From positions 5,890-69,889 of the forward strand of contig CBESNA010000020.1 in assembly GCA_965530755.1 (NCBI GenBank): a stretch of 64,000 nucleotides of DNA, read 5' to 3'. The notes beneath the pieces were generated by a model. That model was not told the origin of the DNA. It ran no database searches and was given only the letters and a program-made list of their open reading frames with translations. The translations under genes were made by a program, and so were the position numbers. Shown here one piece after another: positions 24,738-31,963 of this stretch. Position 1 is the stretch's first letter; each line of letters starts with the position of its first letter. The stretch comes from SZUA-35 sp965530755. GTDB taxonomy: Bacteria > Actinomycetota > Acidimicrobiia > Acidimicrobiales > SZUA-35.

Positions 24738-24743
24738 AGTATG
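24738..24743 (-). promoter_or_regulatory. -10 element of proA
   Basis: CATACT on the minus strand, 7 nt before the ATG at 24730. Confidence 0.4.
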
Positions 24744-24795
24744 GCGAGCGCACGAGAAAGCCGGTCGGGCAGCGCCGGAGTAACGTTCGATTGGC

Positions 24796-25752
24796 ATGGA
24801 ACGCGACGGACGTTTTGCCCCGAGCCCAACGGGGCGCCTCCACCTCGGCAATCTGCGTACCGCGCTCCTGGCGTGGCTGTTTGCGCGACAGGACGGCAGC
24901 CGTTTCCTTCTCCGTTTCGAGGACCTCGATTCGGCCGCTGTACGGGTCGAACACTACGAAACACAGGCCGCTGATCTCGTCGCTCTCGGTCTCAAGTGGG
25001 ATGGGGAAGCCCATCGCCAGAGCGACCGCATCGACGCATACCGGAGCGCCATCGAGGAGCTCGATCGAGCCGGCCGCCTGTACCGCTGCTTCTGCTCCCG
25101 CAAAGACGTCCGCGAAGCAACGATGGCGCCCAACGGCACAGATTGGAGCGGCACCTACCCCGGGACATGCCGGAACCTCTCCCGAGCCGAACAGGCCAGA
25201 CGAGCAGCCACCGGCCGGCCGCCTGCGCTTCGCTTTCGAGTGGACCCGGTCGGACTCGAGCGATCATTCGAGGATCTGGTCGCGGGACCGTTCTCGTCGA
25301 GCGTGGATGACTTCGTCGTGCAGCGGAACGACGGAACCCCCGCCTACAACCTCGCCTCGACACTCGACGACGCCGACGAGGCGATCGGGCTCGTGGTGAG
25401 AGCGGACGACCTGCTCGAGTCGACCCCTCGCCAGCTGCTGCTGCTCGAGGCCATGGGACGTCCTGTCCCCGCATATGCCCATGTGCCGCTCGTGCTCAAT
25501 CACGACGGCGAGCGTCTGGCCAAACGCGACGGCGCGGTCACCCTGGCCGACCGCATCGATCTCGGTCAGTCAGCGGAGGAGGTGCGATCGATCCTCGCTG
25601 TCAGTCTCGGCCTGTGCGAGGCGGGCGAGCAGCCCGATCTGAGCACCCTCCTGGAACGTTTCGACCCGGCCACCCTGCCGACCAAGCCGTGGTCGATCCC
25701 CGCTGAGGCGATCGAACAGCCTGACATCGGCCTCGGGTCACCGGCGAGCTGA
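24796..25752 (+). CDS. gluQ: Glutamyl-Q tRNA(Asp) synthetase
   Basis: 318 aa, the length of GluQ enzymes: the catalytic half of glutamyl-tRNA synthetase without the anticodon-binding domain. It glutamylates queuosine in the wobble position of tRNA(Asp). The HIGH-type motif is FAPSPTGRLHLGNLRTALL at residues 7-25, the KMSKS-type motif is LAKRDGA, and CFCS with a later TYPGTCR gives the zinc site typical of the subfamily. The length and missing C-terminal domain argue against GltX. A TAACGT hexamer lies 9 nt upstream of the ATG. Confidence 0.9.
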   Translation: MERDGRFAPSPTGRLHLGNLRTALLAWLFARQDGSRFLLRFEDLDSAAVRVEHYETQAADLVALGLKWDGEAHRQSDRIDAYRSAIEELDRAGRLYRCFCSRKDVREATMAPNGTDWSGTYPGTCRNLSRAEQARRAATGRPPALRFRVDPVGLERSFEDLVAGPFSSSVDDFVVQRNDGTPAYNLASTLDDADEAIGLVVRADDLLESTPRQLLLLEAMGRPVPAYAHVPLVLNHDGERLAKRDGAVTLADRIDLGQSAEEVRSILAVSLGLCEAGEQPDLSTLLERFDPATLPTKPWSIPAEAIEQPDIGLGSPAS

Positions 25753-25763
25753 CCAGCAATTGT

Positions 25764-26396
25764 TCAGCGCCGATTCCACTCGTCCGGATCGCGGCCAAGC
25801 TCTTTCAGGCGGTCAACGGCCCAGACGGGGACCTCCAACGATTCGCCGTTACGGAGCGACACGACCTGCTCGCCGTCCTCGGCCCAGATGTGGCAGGTGT
25901 TCAGGTTGAACGACATCGCCCGTTTCCGGCCTTCGTCGTCGTCGACGCCGGCATCAGAACCGGCTCGGCTGCCGCCGGTCATGGACCACATCGACTGGAT
26001 GGCCACCGGCGCCATCGCCTGGAGGAGCGCACCGATGTGGGTGCAGCCGCTCGGCCCGCCGAACAGATTCTTCACATTGCGGGAGAACCCGCGAGCGATC
26101 GACAGACCGACGAGCTGCTGATAGTCGGGCTCGATTCGATTGCAGTTCGTGTGCGGCGTGACGTTCATCGTGACGTCTGCGGCGACGATCTCGAGCGTCG
26201 GGAACACCAACGTCAGGTCGACCACCATGTGATGGACACTGAGAGGTTCCGGGTCGTCCGGAAAGTAGATGCCAGGCGGCTTCTGATCGTGAACGATGCC
26301 GCGCAGCATCAGCCGATCGGCTGCCAATCGGTAGGCGTGGACGTCGTAGGACCGGTGGTGGAGGAGCACACCATCGGGTTCGGGAGGCACATGCAT
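25764..26396 (-). CDS. DUF2889 family protein
   Basis: 210 aa. The hallmarks of DUF2889 are visible: an N-terminal beta-rich half with VHHMVVDLTLVFPTLEIV, then PSGCTHIGALLQAMAPVAIQ and NTCHIW. The conserved Cys-Thr-His and Cys-His pairs could bind metal. In other bacteria such genes often lie near aromatic-compound degradation genes; here nothing nearby supports that. The gene stands alone, convergent with gluQ and 78 bp downstream of the DUF445 gene on the same strand. The molecular function is unknown. Confidence 0.8.
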   Translation of the reverse strand: MHVPPEPDGVLLHHRSYDVHAYRLAADRLMLRGIVHDQKPPGIYFPDDPEPLSVHHMVVDLTLVFPTLEIVAADVTMNVTPHTNCNRIEPDYQQLVGLSIARGFSRNVKNLFGGPSGCTHIGALLQAMAPVAIQSMWSMTGGSRAGSDAGVDDDEGRKRAMSFNLNTCHIWAEDGEQVVSLRNGESLEVPVWAVDRLKELGRDPDEWNRR

Positions 26397-26474
26397 CTGC
26401 GCCAGGTAAGCGGACGGTTGCCCGTTTCACCAATCGAGCTCGACCCTTGGGGGGCGACCCGCCGTGACCCAGAC

Positions 26475-27773
26475 TCAGAAGACCAGCTCGGAGATCGTGT
26501 AGATCAACAGACCCGCCAGCCCTCCGACGATCGTGCCGTTGATCCGGATGAACTGGAGGTCGCGCCCGACCTGGAGCTCGATGCGGTCGCTGGTTTCATC
26601 GGTGTCCCATCGTTGGACCGTGTGGGCGATCAGATCGGCAACCTCACCGCGGAACTGCTCTGCCACATAGCCAGTGGCTCCGACGATCCAGCTGTCGATC
26701 TTGGCCTGTAAGACCGGGTCGCCCTCGATCGACGAGCCTGCCTCCTGGAGGGCTGTCTCGAGTTGGATCCGGAAGGGCGAGGTCGGGTCGTCGGCAGCCT
26801 CGAGAAGGGCGAGCTTGACCCTGCTCCAGAGGGATTCGGACCATCGCCGCACCTCGGGATGGTCGAGCAAGTCGTCTTTGATTGCCTCGCCTCGTGCCAA
26901 CATTTCGTCACTCTCTTTGAGCTGGGCGGCGAACTCCAGCGTCCGCTCGTCGAGCTGGTGACGAAGCTGATGGTCACGGTCTCGGGCGACCTCGTCGATG
27001 AAGCGGGAAACGGCGAGGTAGATCTTCTCGAACACCCGATCGTCGATGGGCTCCGGCACCCACCACGGGGACTCTGTGGCAAGACGCTCGCGGAACACGA
27101 TTCGGTTCTCGTCAAGGAACGACGCAACACCGGCCAGCGTTGCTTCGAGCAGGACCTGGTGGTGTTGGCCGTCGATGGCCACGTCGACGGCCTTACCGAC
27201 GATGGGAGCAACGGGCACGCTGCGGATCCGATTGGCGATGACCTGCTCCAGCCCTTTCTGCACGACGTCGTCACGCAGGACCTCGGTGACGCCACGAACG
27301 ACGGCCGCACTTTGATCACCGATCGACCGGGCATTGTCGGCATCGGCCAGCCAACCGCCGACTCGCCTCCCGAGCTCGGCGTGTTCGAGGCGATCGGCGA
27401 CGACCTCGCGAGTCAGGAAATTGTCCCGGACGAATCCGCCGAGGCTGGCTCCGATCTGGTCCTTGCGCTTCTTGATGATCGCCGTGTGAGGGATGGGCAG
27501 ACCGAGCGGATGCTTGAAGAGCGCCGTCACGGCGAACCAGTCGGCGATCGCACCGACCATCGCTGCCTCGGCGGTGGCCCGGACATATCCGGCCCATCCG
27601 TGATCCTCCTGCGCCCAACGGGCGAACACGAACACGATGGCGGCCACGACCAGCAGCGCAGTGGCGACTGCCTTCATTCGCCGAAGCTCGACGCGGCGCT
27701 TGGCGTCGTCCTCGGAGTCGACCAGACCTCGGTCAGAAGGGCCAGTGTTGGAAGGCACAGAGGGGGCGGTCAC
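26475..27773 (-). CDS. DUF445 family membrane protein
   Basis: 432 aa. A hydrophobic segment near residues 35-52 and a second one at the very C-terminus (TIVGGLAGLLIYTISEL) bracket a long helical region, the DUF445 topology. The conserved AEAAMVGAIADWFAVTALFKHPLGLPIPHT is diagnostic, as is the IIKKRKDQIGASLGGFVRDNFL stretch. Members are membrane-anchored proteins of unknown role, sometimes linked to envelope maintenance. The start is GTG with GACACT 7 nt upstream. Confidence 0.88.
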   Translation of the reverse strand: MTAPSVPSNTGPSDRGLVDSEDDAKRRVELRRMKAVATALLVVAAIVFVFARWAQEDHGWAGYVRATAEAAMVGAIADWFAVTALFKHPLGLPIPHTAIIKKRKDQIGASLGGFVRDNFLTREVVADRLEHAELGRRVGGWLADADNARSIGDQSAAVVRGVTEVLRDDVVQKGLEQVIANRIRSVPVAPIVGKAVDVAIDGQHHQVLLEATLAGVASFLDENRIVFRERLATESPWWVPEPIDDRVFEKIYLAVSRFIDEVARDRDHQLRHQLDERTLEFAAQLKESDEMLARGEAIKDDLLDHPEVRRWSESLWSRVKLALLEAADDPTSPFRIQLETALQEAGSSIEGDPVLQAKIDSWIVGATGYVAEQFRGEVADLIAHTVQRWDTDETSDRIELQVGRDLQFIRINGTIVGGLAGLLIYTISELVF

Positions 27774-27819
27774 GATCGGCAGTGTCTCAGGCAGGTTGCC
27801 GGCTCACACACGTGAGCGT

Positions 27820-28269
27820 TCACACTTGCGGCGGGCGCGGGAACCCGTTGATGGTCCTGAGGATCAGACGCGTGTTCGTCTCTTGGACCCCGAAGTCGTC
27901 CTTCAACCGGGCGAGGAGCTGGTCCAGCTCACCGACATCGGTGGCCGCAATCCGCAGCTGGGTGTCGAACGGCCCGGTGAGGTGCACGGCGTCGACTACG
28001 GCAGGAAGTTCGGCCAGCAGCTCATGGATGCCGCCTGCGTATGTGCCTGCCGCCGGAAAGCGAACATCCACGAGCGCTTGGATCGGCCGACCGGCGGCAT
28101 CGGGATCGACCAAGACCGTGAAACCGGAGATCACCCCGGTGGACCGGAGTCGCCGGAGTCGCTCACCGGTTGCGGAGAGGCTCAACGCGATCCGATCCGA
28201 GAGTTCGGTAAGCGACATTCGGCCGTCTGTTTGCAGTTCGACGATGATTCGACGGTCGATCGTATCCAT
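27820..28269 (-). CDS. Lrp/AsnC-family transcriptional regulator
   Basis: 149 aa. An N-terminal winged helix-turn-helix (MDTIDRRIIVELQTDGRMSL, then SLSATGERLRRL) is followed by the RAM/AsnC ligand-binding domain (VHLTGPFDTQLRIAATDV). It is divergent from a LysE-type exporter, the classical arrangement for amino-acid-sensing control of an exporter. I prefer the second ATG (28269) because TAGAAT lies 8 nt before it; the first, at 28275, is only 2 nt from that box. Confidence 0.88.
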   Translation of the reverse strand: MDTIDRRIIVELQTDGRMSLTELSDRIALSLSATGERLRRLRSTGVISGFTVLVDPDAAGRPIQALVDVRFPAAGTYAGGIHELLAELPAVVDAVHLTGPFDTQLRIAATDVGELDQLLARLKDDFGVQETNTRLILRTINGFPRPPQV

Positions 28270-28277
28270 GACCATAC

Positions 28278-28283
28278 ATTCTA
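28278..28283 (-). promoter_or_regulatory. -10 element of the Lrp-type regulator
   Basis: TAGAAT on the minus strand, 8 nt before the ATG at 28269, within the intergenic region shared with the LysE-type exporter. Confidence 0.5.
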
Positions 28284-28351
28284 TCGTCCGATCAGGGCTA
28301 CGCCCGCATATTCAGGTGCTCTTGAGGCTCCGTTTGCAAGAGACTCCTCAC

Positions 28352-28936
28352 ATGATCAACTCGTTTCTCCTCGGCACCGCGATCGGTCTCCTCGCGGTCA
28401 TGACCCCCGGTCCGGTTTCCGTGGCGCTGGTCGACCTCGGCGTCTCCCGGGGTCGAACCTCTGGTGTCCACGCCGGTCTCGGCGTCGCCGGCGGCGACAT
28501 CTTCGCCGGCACCTCCGCCCTCGCCGTCGTCGGCCTCGGGACGACGCTCCCGTCCGCTTTCTTCATCGCCACCCAGGCGTTCTCGAGTGGAGTGCTCCTC
28601 ATCATCGGCGTCGGCTTGCTCAGCCGTCCGGACCTCGGCCAGAACATGGTCGAACGGATCAAGAATCCCTTCCGCTCCATGTTCGCCATCACCGCCCTCG
28701 CGCCGTCGGTGTTCGGAGCTTGGGTTGCGCTCTTCAGTGCCATGCCCTTTGCCAAGGACCTCCCACGACTTGCCGCCTTCGCCGGCGGCGGCATCACATC
28801 GTCTGTTGTGTGGCACCTCGTGCTCGGCAGCGCCGCCGGATACATGTCATCGGCCATCACTGCTGCCCGCCGTGTCATCTTCGCTCGGCTCGGGGGCATG
28901 GCGATGTTGGGCTTCGCGGCATGGACCACTCTCTGA
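28352..28936 (+). CDS. LysE/RhtB-family amino-acid exporter
   Basis: 194 aa integral membrane protein with about six hydrophobic segments. LLGTAIGLLAVMTPGPVSVA at the N-terminus is the LysE family signature, with the G-x-x-x-G-rich second helix following. It should export an amino acid or related metabolite. The upstream Lrp-type gene is its likely regulator, so leucine, lysine, arginine or threonine efflux are reasonable candidates. A GAGACT hexamer is 6 nt before the ATG. The longer open frame upstream is antisense to the regulator and is not coding. Confidence 0.85.
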   Translation: MINSFLLGTAIGLLAVMTPGPVSVALVDLGVSRGRTSGVHAGLGVAGGDIFAGTSALAVVGLGTTLPSAFFIATQAFSSGVLLIIGVGLLSRPDLGQNMVERIKNPFRSMFAITALAPSVFGAWVALFSAMPFAKDLPRLAAFAGGGITSSVVWHLVLGSAAGYMSSAITAARRVIFARLGGMAMLGFAAWTTL

Positions 28937-28958
28937 AACCGGCACCCGTTGTGGCCTC

Positions 28959-28964
28959 TAGGCT
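28959..28964 (+). promoter_or_regulatory. -10 element of the MFS gene
   Basis: TAGGCT, 6 nt before the GTG at 28971. Confidence 0.5.
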
Positions 28965-28970
28965 CACGCC

Positions 28971-30083
28971 GTGACGGTTTCGATCCCGGCCCGCGCCTTT
29001 GGTGCGTTCAAACCATCGGCGAGCCCGGGCCTCCTCGCCGCATCGTCGGCCATCGCCGCCACGTTCACGGCCACGCCGTTCGTGATCGCCGAATCCATCC
29101 AACGCTTCGACATCGGCATCGGTTGGGCGGCCACGCTCTCCACGGCGCAGGTCGGGGGATTCACCGTCGCGAACCTGATCGGCAACCGCCGATTCACTGC
29201 GTCCGCCTCACTGGCACGGACCTGCCTGGCGGTGTTCGCAGCGGCGAACGCACTGAGCATCGTGATTCCCGTGTTCCCCGCCCTCGTCGCCGCCCGTGTC
29301 GTCTCTGGCGGCGCAATGGGCCTCCTCACGTGGATCGCTTGGGCCGACAGTGCAACCGATGGGAAACGCCGAGGTGAGATCGCCGCAATCGGACCGCTGG
29401 CCAGCGCGATCTCCGCTCCGATCCTGGGCGTGCTGTCGGCTGTTGGCGGTTTGAGCTCGATCTTCGCCGTGCTCACTCTGGCGGCTGCCGCCGGCCTTCT
29501 CCTGGACATCGAGGTGGCCGAACACGCATTCAGCAAAGTTCGCAACCCCATCCAGACGCCCGGGGTTCGTCTGGTACTGCTGAGCATGGCAGCGATCACC
29601 GGGGCGGGTTCGGCGGTGTTCGTGTTCGCCCGGGTCATCGCCGAGAACCTGGGCATGTCCGCCTTCGCCACTTCACTGGCCCTCAGCCTGAACGCACTCG
29701 CCGGCATCCCGACCGCCCGTTTCCCCGGTCGGCGTCGACTCCCGGGAGTGTGGATCGCGGTCATGGGCGGCTGTGCCCTTCTCTTGACCCAGACCTCGTC
29801 CCAAGTGGTCTATTTCGTGATCCTCGGCGTGTGGGGGCTCTGCTTCTGGAGCGCCATCCCCGAAGTGTTCTCGATGCTGGCCGACCGCTCGGTCTTCCCA
29901 TCGGACCGAGTCGGTGACGCCCAGGCATCAATGGCATTTGGCCGCGTGATCGGCCCGTCGGTCGGTGGAGCACTGGTGATCGGCGGCTCGTTCACTGCCG
30001 TCGGGGTCCTGGCGCTCGTACTGCTGGTCTCGGCTGCCATCTGCATCGAGGTCGTGGCCACCGCCCACCGGTGGCGGGGCTGA
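28971..30083 (+). CDS. Major-facilitator-type membrane transporter
   Basis: 370 aa with ten to twelve hydrophobic segments and the spacing of MFS transporters. The first half ends in a Gly/Ala-rich helix with GGAMGLLTWIAWAD, and the second half begins near residue 200 (RLVLLSMAAITGAGSAVFVF). It is slightly shorter than the usual 400-420 aa. The start is GTG with a leaderless-type -10 box, 34 bp after the LysE-type gene on the same strand. The substrate cannot be predicted. Confidence 0.78.
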   Translation: MTVSIPARAFGAFKPSASPGLLAASSAIAATFTATPFVIAESIQRFDIGIGWAATLSTAQVGGFTVANLIGNRRFTASASLARTCLAVFAAANALSIVIPVFPALVAARVVSGGAMGLLTWIAWADSATDGKRRGEIAAIGPLASAISAPILGVLSAVGGLSSIFAVLTLAAAAGLLLDIEVAEHAFSKVRNPIQTPGVRLVLLSMAAITGAGSAVFVFARVIAENLGMSAFATSLALSLNALAGIPTARFPGRRRLPGVWIAVMGGCALLLTQTSSQVVYFVILGVWGLCFWSAIPEVFSMLADRSVFPSDRVGDAQASMAFGRVIGPSVGGALVIGGSFTAVGVLALVLLVSAAICIEVVATAHRWRG

Positions 30084-30130
30084 ACGCGGAGACCAGCCGG
30101 CGGCCGGCGGATCAGCTCAGGAACGGCCCC

Positions 30131-31156
30131 TCACAGCACCCGAAAGAGGCGCTGCGCCTGCTCAGCCGCTTTCGTCCTGATCTCCTGAGCATCGACGGTC
30201 GTCACGACACCATCCTCGAGCACTGTTCGATCGCCGATTCGGACCTGCACCGGTCGCACGCCGGTCGTGTAGGCGAGATGCCAGGGTTCCATGGTGGGGT
30301 ACGACCACGTGACGACGTCGTCCTTCGCCTCAGGGACGAGCTTCCATCCGTTCTCGAGCCACGCCCATGCCGTGTCAGGAGACGCCTCCACATTGGTGGC
30401 CCGCAAGGCGACGTAGGCGAGCCGGAACTCCTCGAGCATGTCGGCACCGATGCCATCGGTGCCGAGCACGACATCACAGGAGAAGCGAGTTGGTCGTGCG
30501 TAGCCAACTGCGTTGTTCATGTTGGACCGCGGATTGTGAGCGATGGTGCCTTTGATGTCGATGCCGTCGGGGAGATGCACACCGTGGACGAGTAGCCAGT
30601 TGTCCTTGCTCCGGCGAGCCAACTCGGCCCCACCGCCGGCATCGATGCTGCCTTCAGCGACGTGGGCGTGGATTCCGACCCCGAAACGGTCGGCAAGGTC
30701 CACGGCGGCATCAATCGTTGCGAACTCGCAGGTGAATGCCGCATGGAGGCCCACCATGCCTCGTCCGCCGGCGGCGAGAAAGCGCTCGTTCTCAGCCAGA
30801 CCAGCAGCGGCACCCTCGGGTCCATGCCGATCGGTGACGCCGTAGGCACAGACCACGCGGACACCCACGTCGGCACAGGCATCTGCGATGACATCGAGAC
30901 TCCCCTCGATCGCATGAGGTGACTCGTGGTGATCCACGATGGCGGTGCAGCCTGCTTCGAGAGCCTCGAGGGCGCCGAGCTTGGCCGACCACTCGAGCAT
31001 TTCGAGGTCGAGCGCGGTGTCGAGGCGCCACCACACCTGTTCGAGGATCTCACGGAAGTTCGAAGGGGTTTGCGGCGGCGCCGGCATTCCACGGGCCAGC
31101 GCCGAATACAGATGGTGGTGTCCGCAGACGAGTCCCGGGGTCGAGCCAGTGATCAT
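30131..31156 (-). CDS. Amidohydrolase-family protein (SsnA/chlorohydrolase-like), lacking the N-terminal sandwich half
   Basis: 341 aa. The protein begins almost directly with PGLVCGHHHLYSALARG, the HxH metal motif of amidohydrolases that normally follows about 50 residues of beta-sandwich. Later ligands are present: GLHAAF, GIHAHVAEG and LGTDGIGADM. The C-terminal strand region (VRPVQVRIGDRTVLEDGVV) is retained. Resemblance is greatest to SsnA-type aminohydrolases. The short start seems genuine: TAGGTT lies 6 nt upstream, and the next gene begins only 39 bp away on the other strand. The substrate, and whether the enzyme is active, are unknown. Confidence 0.75.
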   Translation of the reverse strand: MITGSTPGLVCGHHHLYSALARGMPAPPQTPSNFREILEQVWWRLDTALDLEMLEWSAKLGALEALEAGCTAIVDHHESPHAIEGSLDVIADACADVGVRVVCAYGVTDRHGPEGAAAGLAENERFLAAGGRGMVGLHAAFTCEFATIDAAVDLADRFGVGIHAHVAEGSIDAGGGAELARRSKDNWLLVHGVHLPDGIDIKGTIAHNPRSNMNNAVGYARPTRFSCDVVLGTDGIGADMLEEFRLAYVALRATNVEASPDTAWAWLENGWKLVPEAKDDVVTWSYPTMEPWHLAYTTGVRPVQVRIGDRTVLEDGVVTTVDAQEIRTKAAEQAQRLFRVL

Positions 31157-31162
31157 GGCGCA

Positions 31163-31168
31163 AACCTA
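31163..31168 (-). promoter_or_regulatory. -10 element of the amidohydrolase gene
   Basis: TAGGTT on the minus strand, 6 nt before the ATG at 31156; it supports the short N-terminus. Confidence 0.45.
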
Positions 31169-31195
31169 CCCGGCGACAGGCGTCAGGTTCTTCTC

Positions 31196-31939
31196 ATGTA
31201 CTCCGCTGCGACGACCGATACCTCCAGTGTGAAGCGGCGCTCCATCAAAGTCATCAAGACGCGTCTCGAAGACGTTGTCGTTGGCGACATCGTGAATCGA
31301 GAACCCGACGCCGAAATGGGCTGGTTCGTCGTCGATGCGATCAGCACACTCTTCAACGGGCACATTCAGTTGGCCGACGTGACAGAACAACTCACCGTGT
31401 CCGGCACACACAACGACATGGTCGGGCTCCAGCTGGTCGAAGAAGTCGAGCTCGACGACCGCGGCGTCCTCGCCCCACCGGCTCCCGCGGTCATTTCCGC
31501 GCCGGTGGCGCCGTTGCTCACCGCCCCCGAGCAGGGTGAGTCGCACGCGACACCAGAATTCGCTCCCGCGACGCAGCAGGATGCTGACAGTGCGTCACAG
31601 AACAGCGCCCCGCCGGCCGATTCGCCGATCGACGCGGCAGCCGAATCCGCAGCAGCCGCCGAGGTGGCTACTCGGATGCAAACTCCGGCGGGTGTTCCGA
31701 CCGGGGTGAACCTCGCGCTGGTCGCCGAGTTGCTCGAGGATCTCGACGTCGGTGACGCCCCGGCGATCACCACAGCCTCAGCTTCGCCCGAGGCCGAGGC
31801 CGAAGTTCCGGCCAAGGTTGTCATGCCAGAGGGCGCGATCGCCGTCTTCGGCGACACCCTGCCCGAGACACCCAGTTACAAGAATCCCGTAGTCGTGCCA
31901 GAGGGCACCCAGTTGCCTCGTCGCAGCCGAGCTGCCTGA
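31196..31939 (+). CDS. Unrecognised protein with basic/acidic N-terminal domain and Ala/Pro/Glu-rich tail
   Basis: 247 aa, no family recognised. Residues about 10-90 look folded and include RRSIKVIKTRLEDVVVGDIV and EMGWFVVDAISTLFNGHIQL; GDIV and the valine-rich pattern suggest a small beta domain. From about residue 90 to 190 the chain is Ala/Pro/Ser/Glu-rich and probably disordered. A Pro/Val/Glu-rich end follows, with VVMPEGAIAVFGD and VVVPEGTQLPRRSR. No signal peptide or membrane segment is seen. The ATG is weakly supported (CAGGTT 6 nt upstream); GTG 11 codons later is possible. It is divergent from the amidohydrolase and convergent with sbcC. Confidence 0.65.
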   Translation: MYSAATTDTSSVKRRSIKVIKTRLEDVVVGDIVNREPDAEMGWFVVDAISTLFNGHIQLADVTEQLTVSGTHNDMVGLQLVEEVELDDRGVLAPPAPAVISAPVAPLLTAPEQGESHATPEFAPATQQDADSASQNSAPPADSPIDAAAESAAAAEVATRMQTPAGVPTGVNLALVAELLEDLDVGDAPAITTASASPEAEAEVPAKVVMPEGAIAVFGDTLPETPSYKNPVVVPEGTQLPRRSRAA

Positions 31940-31963
31940 AAGCTCGACCCACTTCGAGGAGCG

